Below, piece by piece: positions 25,075-34,491 of a stretch of DNA of 64,000 nt (the first letter of the stretch is position 1; each line of letters opens with the position of its first letter). The notes under the pieces were generated by a model, which ran no database searches, was not told where the DNA came from, and saw only the letters and a list, made by a program, of their open reading frames with translations. The DNA is from Myxococcus sp046520405 (lineage in GTDB: Bacteria > Myxococcota > Myxococcia > Myxococcales > Myxococcaceae), in NCBI GenBank assembly GCA_046520405.1, contig JBKGHI010000009.1:21762-85761 (forward strand), written 5' to 3'. The translations under genes and the position numbers were made by a program.

Positions 25075-26559
25075 CTACTCCTTGTCCAACTTGCCCACGA
25101 GGGACAGGGTGAACGACGCGCCCATGTACTTGAAGTGGGGGCGCACCTGCAGGCTGCAGCGGTACCAGCCCGGCTGACCGTCCACGTCCTCCACCACCAC
25201 GCGCGCGGCGCGCAGGGGACGGCGCGAGCGCACGGCGGGCGCGGGGTCATCCATGTCGGAGATGTACTGGCTGAGCCAGTGATTGAGCTCACGCTCCAGG
25301 TCGGACTTCTCCTTCCAGCTTCCAATCTGCTCGCGCTGGAGCACTTTGATGTAGTGCGCCAGGCGGGTCATGATGAACATGTAGGGAAGCTGCGTTCCCA
25401 GACGGTAGTTCGTCTCCGCCGCCTTGCCCTCCGGGGTGTTGCCGAAGAAGCGGGGCTTCTGCGTGGAGTTGGCGCTGAAGAAGGCCGCGTTGTCGGAGTC
25501 CTTGCGGAAGACGAGCCCGATGAAGCCCTCCTCGGAGAGCTCGAACTCGCGCCGCTCGGTGAGCAGGACCTCGGTGGGAATCTTGGTCTGGACCTCCCCC
25601 ATGGCCTCGTACTGGTGCAGCGGGAGGTTCTCCACCGCGCCGCCGGACTGGGGACCGATGATGTTCGGGCTCCAGCGGAACTTGGCGAACGAGTCCGCCA
25701 CGCGGCTGGTGAGCGCCACGGAGGCGTGACCCCACAGGTAGCGCTCGTGGCTGCCCACGACGTCCTCGGTGAAGTTGAAGGCCTTCACGGGGACCGTCTT
25801 CTCACCGTAGGGCAGGCGCAGCAGGAAGCGCGGCAGCGCCAGGCCCACGTAGCGGGCGTCCTCGCTCTCGCGGAAGGAGTGCCACCGGGCGTACTGCGGA
25901 CCCTCGAAGAGCGACTTGAGGTCCTTCAGGTCGGGCAGCTTGAGGAAGCTCTCCTCGCCGAACACCTCCGGCGCGGCATTGCCGATGAAGGGCGCGTGCG
26001 CCATGGCGGCCACGGAGGCGCACTTGCGCAGCAGCTCCATGTCCTGCGGGCCCACGTTGAAGTCGTAGTTGGCGGAGATGATGCCGTAGGGCTTGCCACC
26101 AAAGACGCCGTACTCGTTGGAGTACACCAGCTTGTACAGGCCGCTCTTGGTGACCTCGGGCGCGTCCTCGAAGTCCTTCTGGAGGTCGTCCTTGGAGACG
26201 TTCAGCATCTCCACGCGGGTGTTCTCGCGGAAGTCGGTGCGGTCCACCAGGAACTTCAGCGAGCGCCACGAGGACTCCAGCTTCTGGAACTCCTTCGCGT
26301 GGAGGATTTCGTTGACCTGGGAGGACAGCCGCTTGTCGATTTCGGCGATCATCGCGTCGACGAGCGCCTTGTCCACGCGCTCCTCGGCGCGGTTGGGCGC
26401 CAGCATCTCCGTGATGAAGGCCTGCACGCCGCGCTTGGCGACGTCGTAGCCCTCGTCCTTCGGCTTCAGCTTGGCCTCGGAGAGGATTTCGTCGAGCAGG
26501 GACAGCGAGGCGTCGTTGGCGACCGCCGTGGACTTCTGGGTCTGGGTCTCGTTGGGCAT
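25075..26559 (-). CDS. tssC: T6SS sheath large subunit TssC (VipB)
   Basis: The 494-residue protein has the EIDKRLSSQVNEILHAKEFQKLESSWRSL-type N-terminal core (here residues about 70-100). It also carries NYDFNVGPQDMELL, FVRGxRF-like LALPRFLLRLPYG, and the conserved MTRLAHYIKV near the C-terminus. It builds the contractile sheath with TssB and is the ClpV substrate complex. Located 25 bases after tssB. Confidence 0.96.
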   Translation of the reverse strand: MPNETQTQKSTAVANDASLSLLDEILSEAKLKPKDEGYDVAKRGVQAFITEMLAPNRAEERVDKALVDAMIAEIDKRLSSQVNEILHAKEFQKLESSWRSLKFLVDRTDFRENTRVEMLNVSKDDLQKDFEDAPEVTKSGLYKLVYSNEYGVFGGKPYGIISANYDFNVGPQDMELLRKCASVAAMAHAPFIGNAAPEVFGEESFLKLPDLKDLKSLFEGPQYARWHSFRESEDARYVGLALPRFLLRLPYGEKTVPVKAFNFTEDVVGSHERYLWGHASVALTSRVADSFAKFRWSPNIIGPQSGGAVENLPLHQYEAMGEVQTKIPTEVLLTERREFELSEEGFIGLVFRKDSDNAAFFSANSTQKPRFFGNTPEGKAAETNYRLGTQLPYMFIMTRLAHYIKVLQREQIGSWKEKSDLERELNHWLSQYISDMDDPAPAVRSRRPLRAARVVVEDVDGQPGWYRCSLQVRPHFKYMGASFTLSLVGKLDKE

Positions 26560-26584
26560 GGTGATTCGGTTCCCCCGGAAAGGG

Positions 26585-27079
26585 CTACTTGGTCTCTTCG
26601 GTCAGACCCAGTTCCTTGATGAGCGCCTTGCGTCCGTCCTCGTCCGCGAGCAGCGCCTGGAGCTTCTTGCGGAACGCCGGCAGGTTGCCCAGGGGGCCCT
26701 TGAGGGCGTTGAGCGCGCTGCGCAGCTCCAGCAGCTTCTTCAGCTCCGGCACCTGGTTGACGACGCTCTCGGGCGAAAAGTCATTCAGGTTCTTGAACTG
26801 GAGCGACACGTTCATCGTGGCGCCCGGGTCGGCCGAAAGCTTGTCGGCGGCGGTCAGCGTGACCTTGAGGTTCTGCTGGGCCATGACTTCGTTGAAGTTG
26901 GCCTTGTCCACGTTGATGGGCGCGCGCTGTTCCAGCGGACGGGCGTCTTCCTGACCCGTGAAGTCACCCAGCATCAGCACCTTGAGCGGCAGCTCCACCT
27001 GCTCCTGCGCATTGCCGGTGGCGGGCTTGTAGACGATGTTGACTCGCTCGGTCGGGGCGACGGAACTCTCTTTGCTCAT
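26585..27079 (-). CDS. tssB: T6SS sheath small subunit TssB (VipA)
   Basis: The 164-residue protein has VNIVYKPATGNAQEQVELPLK near the start and LKVLMLGDFTGQED, the family hallmark. NLNDFSPESVVNQVPELKKLLELR follows, near the sheath interface. It pairs with TssC. Confidence 0.96.
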   Translation of the reverse strand: MSKESSVAPTERVNIVYKPATGNAQEQVELPLKVLMLGDFTGQEDARPLEQRAPINVDKANFNEVMAQQNLKVTLTAADKLSADPGATMNVSLQFKNLNDFSPESVVNQVPELKKLLELRSALNALKGPLGNLPAFRKKLQALLADEDGRKALIKELGLTEETK

Positions 27080-27160
27080 CTGCGGCTTTCTCCTTGAAAA
27101 CTGCGTAGAAGACGCGGGCGTCGCATGGGGGAGAGCTTCGCCGCGGTACGACGGGGGCTT

Positions 27161-29119
27161 CTATTCGCCGACGCGCAGCGTGGCGGAAGAGTCCAACAAC
27201 GCTAGACGACGATACCGGTTTCGAAATTTCACTGCCACCGGGCCCGATGTCTTTTCCGTGGGGATTCGGGTTTGCAGCCACCCTTCCAGACACGCGGCGG
27301 CGAGCGCCGGCTCCCAGGTGTCGAGCGCATGCGCGGAGACCTCTGCGTCCAACGCATCAAAGACGGCGCGGGCGAGCGGCAACTGGCCCGCATTGGCACA
27401 CAAGCGCGCCAATTCCAGCCGGGCGATGAAGCGGGCGCGGCCAGTCCCGGCGGCCGCGACGGCGGCCTGCAACCGGGTGACAGCTTCGTGAACGCGGCCT
27501 TCCTCCAGCAACGTGCGGGCTTCGGCTTCCAGCGCCGCGCCATCGCCATGGACAGACGGGCCCAGCGCGAGGGGCGCCAGTGACAGGGCCGTGGACAGAG
27601 CGGCGGCCGAAGCCGCGGGTGGGGGCGCGCTCGCGCGGAGGACCTCGTCGCGCAGCCAGTCCCGGGTGGCGTCGTCCGTGAGCGGGGTGCCCAGGGTGGA
27701 GATGAGCGCTTCCACGCCGGCCATCCGCCGCAGTTGGATGGCCAACTCCTGCACCAGCGCGGTGCGCGCCCCGGCGTATGCGGCGCCCAGGCCCTTCAAG
27801 GCGGTGGCGCTGTAGCGGTGGAGCGTCAGGCTGAAGCGGTGACGGGCCAGGGCGGACTCGCATTCGTCCAGCAGGTCGCCCCAGCGTTGGTTCTGCTCCA
27901 GGGTCTCCAGCTTGGTGCGCAGCAGGTCCGGTACGGGATGAATCTGGGTGCGGCCATTGCCATCCGCGGCGGGCGGCTGGGACAGGTGCAGCCACAGGCC
28001 CATGCGGTTGAGGCGGTAGGAGAGCGGGTCTTCAGGGCTCGCCCGGCGCAGCGCATCCGAGGCGCTCAACAACGCGCCGCCCACGGTGCGAAGGAAGTCC
28101 GTCACCGCCTCCGCGCTGGACAGGTCCGGAGCGGAAGGCAGCTCGGGGAGGGCTGGGACCTCGATGGCGGCGGCGCGCGGAGGGGCGCTCTGTGAGGCTT
28201 TGACGGGTGGGGTGGAGGCCCGGGCGGTGTTGCCTTTGCCCGTGGCGCCACCAGTGTCTTGAGCTGCGTTGGCGTTGCCCGCGCCCTGGCCTTGGGGTGC
28301 CTTGCCGTTGCTTCCCGCGGTGTCAGTGGCCGCGCCTTGTCCTGGGGCGTGCTTGCCATGGTCCGCGTCCAGGGCGGCGCGGCGGTCCGTGCCGGGCGCG
28401 GCCACGTCGGCGCTGTCTGGCGACTCACTGGTCGGTTGGGCCTGAGCGCCGTCCGCGTCCTGGCGTGACGCGTCTCCTTCTGCGGACGGACGCGACGCAT
28501 CCGCGTTCTCCGGGGACGCGGCGCGTCCAGCCGGCACGCTGGCGGGCTCGGGTTCGGGGAGCCCGGCGCGGAGCCGGGCGATGGCCTCCTGGAGGGGCCC
28601 GAAGGCGGGCGCCATGTCAGAGAACCGCTCGCGAGAGAGCTGGGCGAGTCGCTTCACCGCGACGGCCAGCGCCTCCAGGGGCTCCGCGCTCACGGAGGCC
28701 TGGTCCACGGTGGGCAGGATGCGGCCCAGCCGGTCCACGAACCAGCCCACGGCGTTGGCCCGGCCGCGCAGCCGCTTCGCCTCTGGGAAGAGTCCCTCCC
28801 AGTACTGCTCCGTCACCTCGGCGAGCACGGCCGCGCCGGTGGCCGCGCCGTCCACGCCGCGCGTGGCATACAGGCCATAGGCCATGTACGAGGCGAGCCA
28901 GAGGTCCTTCGTGGTGTGCTTCAGCAGCTCGCTGGCGCCCTCGACGACGGCATCCCAGCGCACGGCGTTGCTGGCCGGGGACTCCAGCTTCGCCACCTCC
29001 AGCGCGACGGCCTCATACGTAGGCTCGTGCTTCGCCTGCACGCCGGCCGGGGACGCCCCCGGGACGGGCCCGGCCCAGGGACGGGCGCGTTCGCGAAGCT
29101 GTTCCAAGGTGGGCGGCAT
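27161..29119 (-). CDS. tssA: T6SS cap/baseplate protein TssA
   Basis: The 652-residue protein has an ImpA_N domain at about residues 20-130: EPTYEAVALEVAKLESP, then WLASYMAYGLYATRG and YWEGLFPEAKRLRGRANAVGWF. A long low-complexity linker rich in Ala, Gly, Asp and Pro spans about 205-320. A C-terminal VasJ-like helical region (about 330-640) follows. It caps the growing sheath and binds the baseplate. The linker length is unusual compared with compact TssA proteins. Confidence 0.88.
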   Translation of the reverse strand: MPPTLEQLRERARPWAGPVPGASPAGVQAKHEPTYEAVALEVAKLESPASNAVRWDAVVEGASELLKHTTKDLWLASYMAYGLYATRGVDGAATGAAVLAEVTEQYWEGLFPEAKRLRGRANAVGWFVDRLGRILPTVDQASVSAEPLEALAVAVKRLAQLSRERFSDMAPAFGPLQEAIARLRAGLPEPEPASVPAGRAASPENADASRPSAEGDASRQDADGAQAQPTSESPDSADVAAPGTDRRAALDADHGKHAPGQGAATDTAGSNGKAPQGQGAGNANAAQDTGGATGKGNTARASTPPVKASQSAPPRAAAIEVPALPELPSAPDLSSAEAVTDFLRTVGGALLSASDALRRASPEDPLSYRLNRMGLWLHLSQPPAADGNGRTQIHPVPDLLRTKLETLEQNQRWGDLLDECESALARHRFSLTLHRYSATALKGLGAAYAGARTALVQELAIQLRRMAGVEALISTLGTPLTDDATRDWLRDEVLRASAPPPAASAAALSTALSLAPLALGPSVHGDGAALEAEARTLLEEGRVHEAVTRLQAAVAAAGTGRARFIARLELARLCANAGQLPLARAVFDALDAEVSAHALDTWEPALAAACLEGWLQTRIPTEKTSGPVAVKFRNRYRRLALLDSSATLRVGE

Positions 29120-29134
29120 AGGCGGCGTGGGGCT

Positions 29135-30066
29135 TCAGCGCGAAAGCGTTTGCAACAGCTGTTCCAGGGTGGTGGACGGCGCGTCGATGACCTGACGGGC
29201 CGAGGCCGTGAGGCCCTTCCGGGCGACGTCGATGGCGGCTGGGCGTTCCGTGCGCAGCGGCCACACCTGCGCGCCCGGGCGGCTGGGCTGGGCCATGGCG
29301 AGGAAGAGGGCGGGGGAGGGCGCTCCCAGGCTGATGAGCAGCCGGGGCTTCTCGCCTTCCGACCAGAAGAAGGCCGGAGGCTGCTGCGTCCACTTGAGCA
29401 GCCGCGCTGACAGCTCCAGCCACGCCACCGGCCCCACGCGCGTGGACAGCGCGCAGTCCAGGGTGACGCCGGCTGGCAGCTGCTCCTTGCTCCGCTCGCT
29501 CGCGCACGCGGTGAGGAAGGTGTGCAGGGCGTAGTAGCGCCCACCGTCCGGGGCGCCCTCCACCACCGGACTCAGCAGGTCCACGGCGTGGTGGTCCGTC
29601 AGGACGGCGTCGCGCAGCCGCTTCGCGAGGCTGTAGTCCCCCGGGCCGGCAGCGGGAGCGCCGCCACCTGCTCCAGCAGTTGGGACACCTCCAGCTCCGA
29701 CGCGGCCTGGGCCAGCGCACCGGCGGCGCGCAGGAAGGGCTGGTAGGCCTCCGGCGTCAGCGCGAGGCGCGCGGCCGTCTCCGCCGAGGACACCTCGGTG
29801 AAGAGGGCCAGGGGGAAAGCCCGGCCCACGCTGTCCTGACTGGGCGCCATCAACCCCACCAGCGCCTGCTTCTGGCCGGGCGCGGTGAAGACGAAGGACA
29901 CGGGCTCGGCGGGCAGCTCCAACCGGGCCCTTCGCGAGCGCTCCACGCCCGCTTCCATCCAACCGTAGAGCTGGAGGGCCAGCGGGGTGGCCGCGTTGTG
30001 CCGGATGAACTCCGCCTGCCGGGGCGTCTTTCCCAACAGGCCGATGCGCGGCGACTGCACTGCCAT
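29135..30066 (-). pseudogene. tagF: TagF-like T6SS regulator split by a frameshift
   Basis: The N-terminal half, from the ATG at 30066, reads MAVQSPRIGLLGKTPRQAEF, the TagF pattern. The C-terminal half continues in another frame as DYSLAKRLRDAVLTDHHAVDLL to the stop at 29135. The break lies at the G5 run on the minus strand (about 29639-29645). One added G restores PARGDYSLAKR and makes the length an exact 311 codons. TagF post-translationally represses T6SS assembly in Pseudomonas. If the shift is real, that brake is lost; a sequencing error in the homopolymer is more likely given other such breaks here. Its start lies 2 bases below the tssM stop codon. Confidence 0.75.
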
Positions 30067-30067
30067 G

Positions 30068-33000
30068 TCAATGAACCCCATCCGCCGCGATGGCCTGCGG
30101 CGCGCACTCACCCTTCCTCGCGATGCTCGTCGGCGGCTGCAATCCCGGGTCCCGGAAGATGGCCAGCAGCTTGGAGGTGTTGCCCGACATCCCGAAGAAG
30201 GGGTTCGCGGTGCGCTCCGGGCGGAAGTCGATGGAGACCAGCGCGCCGTTCATCTCCTCGATTTCCCACGTCGCAGTGAAGTAGCGGCCGTCCGCGCTGG
30301 GCTCGATACGCTTGACGCGCTCCAACAGGCGGAACAGGCCCCAGTCACCCTCGGCCTCCAGCGTCGTCTCCGTGGAGCCATCCGCGCTCTGCACGGTGAT
30401 GCGGGCGCCGAGCTTGCCGGCCTGGCCGGGCCAGATCATCGGCTTCCACACCGTGTCCGGACCGTTGCGGTACGTCTCGTCCGTGCCGTCGAGCGTCAGG
30501 GTGATGGACGAAATCTGCGACGCCATCCCATCCGCGGAGACGCCCGGGCGCAGGCGCACCTGGAAGCGGACCAGCGGGTCCACCGTGTCACCGCCGGGGA
30601 AGAGGGTGGTGGACAGCGCCCCCGTCTTCTCCAGGAAGCTGAGCAGGTCGGGCCGGTACATGACGCCGCCCGACGAGGTGAACTCCCACCGGCGCCCCGT
30701 GGCCACCACGTCCTCCAGGAGCTGCTCCTTGACGAACTTGCGCACCAGGCCGCCCTCGGGACGGAGGAACTCGGCGACCTCGGGCAGGGGCGCGTCCGCC
30801 TGCGACGCGCGGTCGAACGGGTACTTCCCCTTGAAGGCGCTGCTCCAGGCCATCACCACCTGGTCGTTCCACAGCTTGCTCTTGTTGCAAGCCACGCCCA
30901 CGAACACCACGGAGCGCATCTCCTGGAACGGCGGCAGCAGCAGCCGCTCGAAGATGGCGACGTTGTCCGTCTGCTTGCGGACCATCATCTCCACGTTGTT
31001 GCGGGTGGACTCAATCTTGTCCAGCAGCAGGCCGGACTCAGCGGGCTTGTCCTTCACCGCAAGCAGCGTCGTCTGGACGGTGGCCAACTGGTCCTCGTAC
31101 GAATCCAGCGCCGTCAGCGACTCCTCGCCGTCCTCCGTCTTGGAGGCCTCCGTGGCGAAGCGGATGAGCGAGGCGAACTCACGCTCCACGTCGCGCGCGG
31201 TGACTTCCTGGGCGCCCGACGGAGAGTTGGCGTTGAGCAGCTCGCGCTTCGCCGCCACCTCCTTGTCCTTCTCCGAGCCGAACAGCTTTCCCGCCTTTGC
31301 CAGGAAGCCCGTGTCGGCCTCCGCCGCCTTGGTGTCGCGCTTGTCGAGCACCACGTTGTACGTGAGCGCGCGGAACAGCCGCCCGTAGGGCTTGGGCTTG
31401 CCGCGCGTCAGGTTCGTCAACAGGCTCTCCATCTGCGACAGGTTCTCCGGGGCCTGCACGCGGATGGAGCCGAGGAAGTCCTTCCACTCCTGGGTGTACG
31501 CCTCGAAGTAGCGCGTGCGCAGCTCGCGGCGCGAGCTCACCGTGTCCACCTTCTCATCGCGGTCCAGCACCCAGGACTGCTGGTCCTGGAAGGCCAGCTC
31601 CAGCCGCTCGCGGATGACGTCGTCGTAGGCCTTGCGCGTGAAGGCGCCCCGCACCCGGGACGTGGCGCTCATCTGCGGCACCGAACCGACGAGCTGCTCC
31701 AGCGTCACGTCCGGGTACGCGCCGCTCATGTTGGCCACCAGCTGCGCCAGCTCCAGCCGCACCAGCGGGACGTTGTTGAGCGAGCGCCGCGCCGACTGCA
31801 CCACGCCGGTGACGCGGCCAAAGGCGATGCGCTGGTCTCTCGCCGGCTTCTGCTCCTCGGGGAGCACCTGCTCGTTGGCGAGCATCAGCAGGAACGTCTC
31901 CGCGTGGTTCGCCACGGCCCGCTCGTCCACCGAGTCCCCCCGCACGCGCTTCCAGTGCTTGACGATTTCGTCCTGGAGCCACTTGCGCTGCGTCTCGTCC
32001 AGCTCCGGCTCGCGCGGGTCGCGGGGCGTCGTGACGAGCAGGTACATCTTCAGGTCGTCGAAGTACTGCCGGTACGCGTCGAAGTGCTTGCTGTAGTCCT
32101 CGTCGCTGCGCACCGTCAGCAGGTCCGGATTCTTCCCGAAGCTGTCCAGGCGCTGCTGGATGAGCTCGAACTGCTTGCCGAGCAGCACCCGGCGCAGGGC
32201 CGCGTTGTAGAACTGGCGCGCCTGCGGCAGCAGCTTCTGGCCCTGGTAGAGGCCGAAGCGCATGAACACCGGAGAGCCGCTTTCCTCGTACTCGGTCAGC
32301 TCCTGGAGCCGGTTGCGCAGCGGAATCAGGTCCTCGACGCGGCGGATGTCGTCGCGTGGGTCCAGATTCACGCTGGTGATGGCGTCGGTGACGGCCTCCG
32401 CCATGTTGCGGTTCTTGAAGAAGGACACCGTGGGCAGTGACAGCAGCAACACCGTGGCCGCGAAGGCGGCGCTGGCCAGCATCATCCGCTGGCGGCGCAC
32501 CCGCGCCTCCTCCAGCGAGCTGCGCACGGCCACCTGTTGGTCCTGGAACATCACCTTGGTGAAGACGTCCCAGAGGAAGTAGCTGCGGCCGTCCGTGGCG
32601 CCGTCCGTCTGCGCCCGGCCGTTGGTGCTGCCGAACATCTCCGCGGCGGCCGGGGACACCTTGTCCACCGCGCGCAGCTCCTGCGTGCCGCTGTTGAAGT
32701 ACAGGCCGCGGAAGACGGGCGTGTCCTGGAACACGTTCTCCAGGAAGAGCGGCTGGAGGAACTCCGCCAGGTTCTTCCGGAGCGCGTCGAACTTCTGCGG
32801 GAAGCCGTAGATCTTCTCGCGCGTCTCCAGCCGGCGCTCCTGGCCCAGCCGGCGCAGCGAGCGCTGCTCCAGCACGGAGAGCATCTGGTCGAAGCGCTCG
32901 CGGAACAGGTCCGTGCTCGCCTCGCGCTGCTGCTCCAGCGGCACCGTGAAGCCCCAGATCTGCCCGCGCTCCACGCGCGACAAGTCCGAGAACATCTCCA

Positions 33001-33760
33001 CGAAGCCGGGCAGCAGGTCGCACTTGGTGATCATCACGTAGACCGGCACCAGCATCTTCAGCCGGGTGGTGATTTCATCCAGGCGCTCGCGGATGGTCTG
33101 CCCCATCTCCCCCACGGCCTGCGGGTCCGCGTTCAGCAGCTCGCTGACGCTGATGGCCACGATGAGGCCGTTGATGGGCCGGTTGGGGCGGTGCTTCGCC
33201 ACCGTGTCCAGGAAGGCCAGCCACTCTGGCCGGTCCTCTTCCGCGCTGGTGTAGCGGCCGGCGGTGTCCAGCAGCACGGCCTCGTTGGTCAGCCACCAGT
33301 CGCAGTTGCGCGTGCCGCCCACGCCGCGCACGCCGCCGCGCGCGGAGAGGTAGGGGAACTTCAGCCCGGAGTTGCGCAGCGCGGTGCTCTTGCCGGCGCC
33401 CGGAGGCCCGACGATGAGGTACCAGGGCAGCACCGCCAGCGCGTCCTTGCCGCCGCGCGCCAGCTTGGAGGCCTTGAGCGCCTCCACCGCCTTGGTGAAC
33501 TCCCCCTGCATGGCCTTGATTTCGGGCTGCAGGTCCGGCCGCACGGTGGTGGCCTGCTCATCCGCCTGCGCCGCCAGCGCGCCCTCCAGCTTCTTGGCGG
33601 CGGCGCGCGCGCGGATGCGCTTGACCACCCACACCACACCCGCGGCCAGCAGGCCCGCGAGCGCGGCGATGATGGCCGCCTGCTGCATGGTGAAGCCCAG
33701 GTACGTCATCAACGCGAACATCGGCGCGCCGATGCCGAGCAGCGGTAACAGGTACCCCAT
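30068..33760 (-). CDS. tssM: T6SS inner-membrane protein TssM (IcmF)
   Basis: The 1230-residue protein has two N-terminal membrane helices (to about residue 47). A cytoplasmic NTPase-like domain follows, with Walker A GPPGAGKST (about 118) and LLDTAGRYT. A third helix lies at about 430 (FAATVLLLSLPTVSFF), then a large periplasmic region that contacts TssJ. It is the central channel of the membrane complex. The start overlaps the tssL stop (TAATG). Walker A is intact. Confidence 0.95.
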   Translation of the reverse strand: MGYLLPLLGIGAPMFALMTYLGFTMQQAAIIAALAGLLAAGVVWVVKRIRARAAAKKLEGALAAQADEQATTVRPDLQPEIKAMQGEFTKAVEALKASKLARGGKDALAVLPWYLIVGPPGAGKSTALRNSGLKFPYLSARGGVRGVGGTRNCDWWLTNEAVLLDTAGRYTSAEEDRPEWLAFLDTVAKHRPNRPINGLIVAISVSELLNADPQAVGEMGQTIRERLDEITTRLKMLVPVYVMITKCDLLPGFVEMFSDLSRVERGQIWGFTVPLEQQREASTDLFRERFDQMLSVLEQRSLRRLGQERRLETREKIYGFPQKFDALRKNLAEFLQPLFLENVFQDTPVFRGLYFNSGTQELRAVDKVSPAAAEMFGSTNGRAQTDGATDGRSYFLWDVFTKVMFQDQQVAVRSSLEEARVRRQRMMLASAAFAATVLLLSLPTVSFFKNRNMAEAVTDAITSVNLDPRDDIRRVEDLIPLRNRLQELTEYEESGSPVFMRFGLYQGQKLLPQARQFYNAALRRVLLGKQFELIQQRLDSFGKNPDLLTVRSDEDYSKHFDAYRQYFDDLKMYLLVTTPRDPREPELDETQRKWLQDEIVKHWKRVRGDSVDERAVANHAETFLLMLANEQVLPEEQKPARDQRIAFGRVTGVVQSARRSLNNVPLVRLELAQLVANMSGAYPDVTLEQLVGSVPQMSATSRVRGAFTRKAYDDVIRERLELAFQDQQSWVLDRDEKVDTVSSRRELRTRYFEAYTQEWKDFLGSIRVQAPENLSQMESLLTNLTRGKPKPYGRLFRALTYNVVLDKRDTKAAEADTGFLAKAGKLFGSEKDKEVAAKRELLNANSPSGAQEVTARDVEREFASLIRFATEASKTEDGEESLTALDSYEDQLATVQTTLLAVKDKPAESGLLLDKIESTRNNVEMMVRKQTDNVAIFERLLLPPFQEMRSVVFVGVACNKSKLWNDQVVMAWSSAFKGKYPFDRASQADAPLPEVAEFLRPEGGLVRKFVKEQLLEDVVATGRRWEFTSSGGVMYRPDLLSFLEKTGALSTTLFPGGDTVDPLVRFQVRLRPGVSADGMASQISSITLTLDGTDETYRNGPDTVWKPMIWPGQAGKLGARITVQSADGSTETTLEAEGDWGLFRLLERVKRIEPSADGRYFTATWEIEEMNGALVSIDFRPERTANPFFGMSGNTSKLLAIFRDPGLQPPTSIARKGECAPQAIAADGVH

Positions 33761-34476
33761 TACTGAGCCCCTCCGGCCGCCTGCGTCTGGCTGGCGCTCG
33801 TCGCCGTGTTGCGGGCCGCGTGGACTTCAATGCGGCTTCTGAGCTCACCGACCTTGTCGTTGAGGAAGAACTGCAGCACGCCGTAGAACAGGACGGCCAC
33901 CGCGAGCGCCCCGGCGGAGATGCCCACTGCCGACGCCTTCTTGCGCTTGGAGAGCAGCGATTCGGTGGGCCGGTCTCCGTGCGGCGACAGCACGTCGAAG
34001 TCGAAGGGCCGCGCGCGCTCCAGGTCCTTCTGCACCGTGTCGATGAGCGTCATCAGCTCCAGCTCGCCGCCGCGGATGCGGTAGCGGCCCTGGAAGCCGA
34101 AGAGCATGCACAGGTAGTAGACCTGCAGCACCTCGTGGCGGTGCGGGTCCTTGCGCACGGTGTTGAGGCGCGCGAAGAAGCCGTCACCGGCGACATTCTC
34201 ATTGAAGTAGTGGAGCTGCAGGGGCATCCAGAGCTGCCGGTACTCCTCCGGCCGGCCCAGGACGACCTCGTCGATGAGCGCCACCAGCGCGTAGGCCATG
34301 TCCTGGGCGTCCTGATGGCTGAAGCCCAGCACGGCGGCGCGCCGCAGCGTCTCATCCACCACGCCGCGCAGGCGGTGGTGCAGCGTCTCCGGCGGGGGCA
34401 CCGCCGAGGCTTCGGAGCCGCGCAACTGGATGGCGGCGTCGAAACAGTCCTTCGTGGCTTCGGTGACTCGGTCCAT
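33760..34476 (-). CDS. tssL: T6SS inner-membrane protein TssL (DotU)
   Basis: The 238-residue protein has the DotU cytoplasmic domain (AQDMAYALVALIDEVVL, YYLCMLFGFQGRYR) and a single C-terminal membrane helix (VGISAGALAVAVLFYGVLQFF). It has no C-terminal OmpA-like peptidoglycan-binding domain, so it is the short TssL type that needs a separate anchor. It lies 15 bases after tssK. Confidence 0.94.
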   Translation of the reverse strand: MDRVTEATKDCFDAAIQLRGSEASAVPPPETLHHRLRGVVDETLRRAAVLGFSHQDAQDMAYALVALIDEVVLGRPEEYRQLWMPLQLHYFNENVAGDGFFARLNTVRKDPHRHEVLQVYYLCMLFGFQGRYRIRGGELELMTLIDTVQKDLERARPFDFDVLSPHGDRPTESLLSKRKKASAVGISAGALAVAVLFYGVLQFFLNDKVGELRSRIEVHAARNTATSASQTQAAGGAQ

Positions 34477-34491
34477 GGGCGGCTCGGGGCG

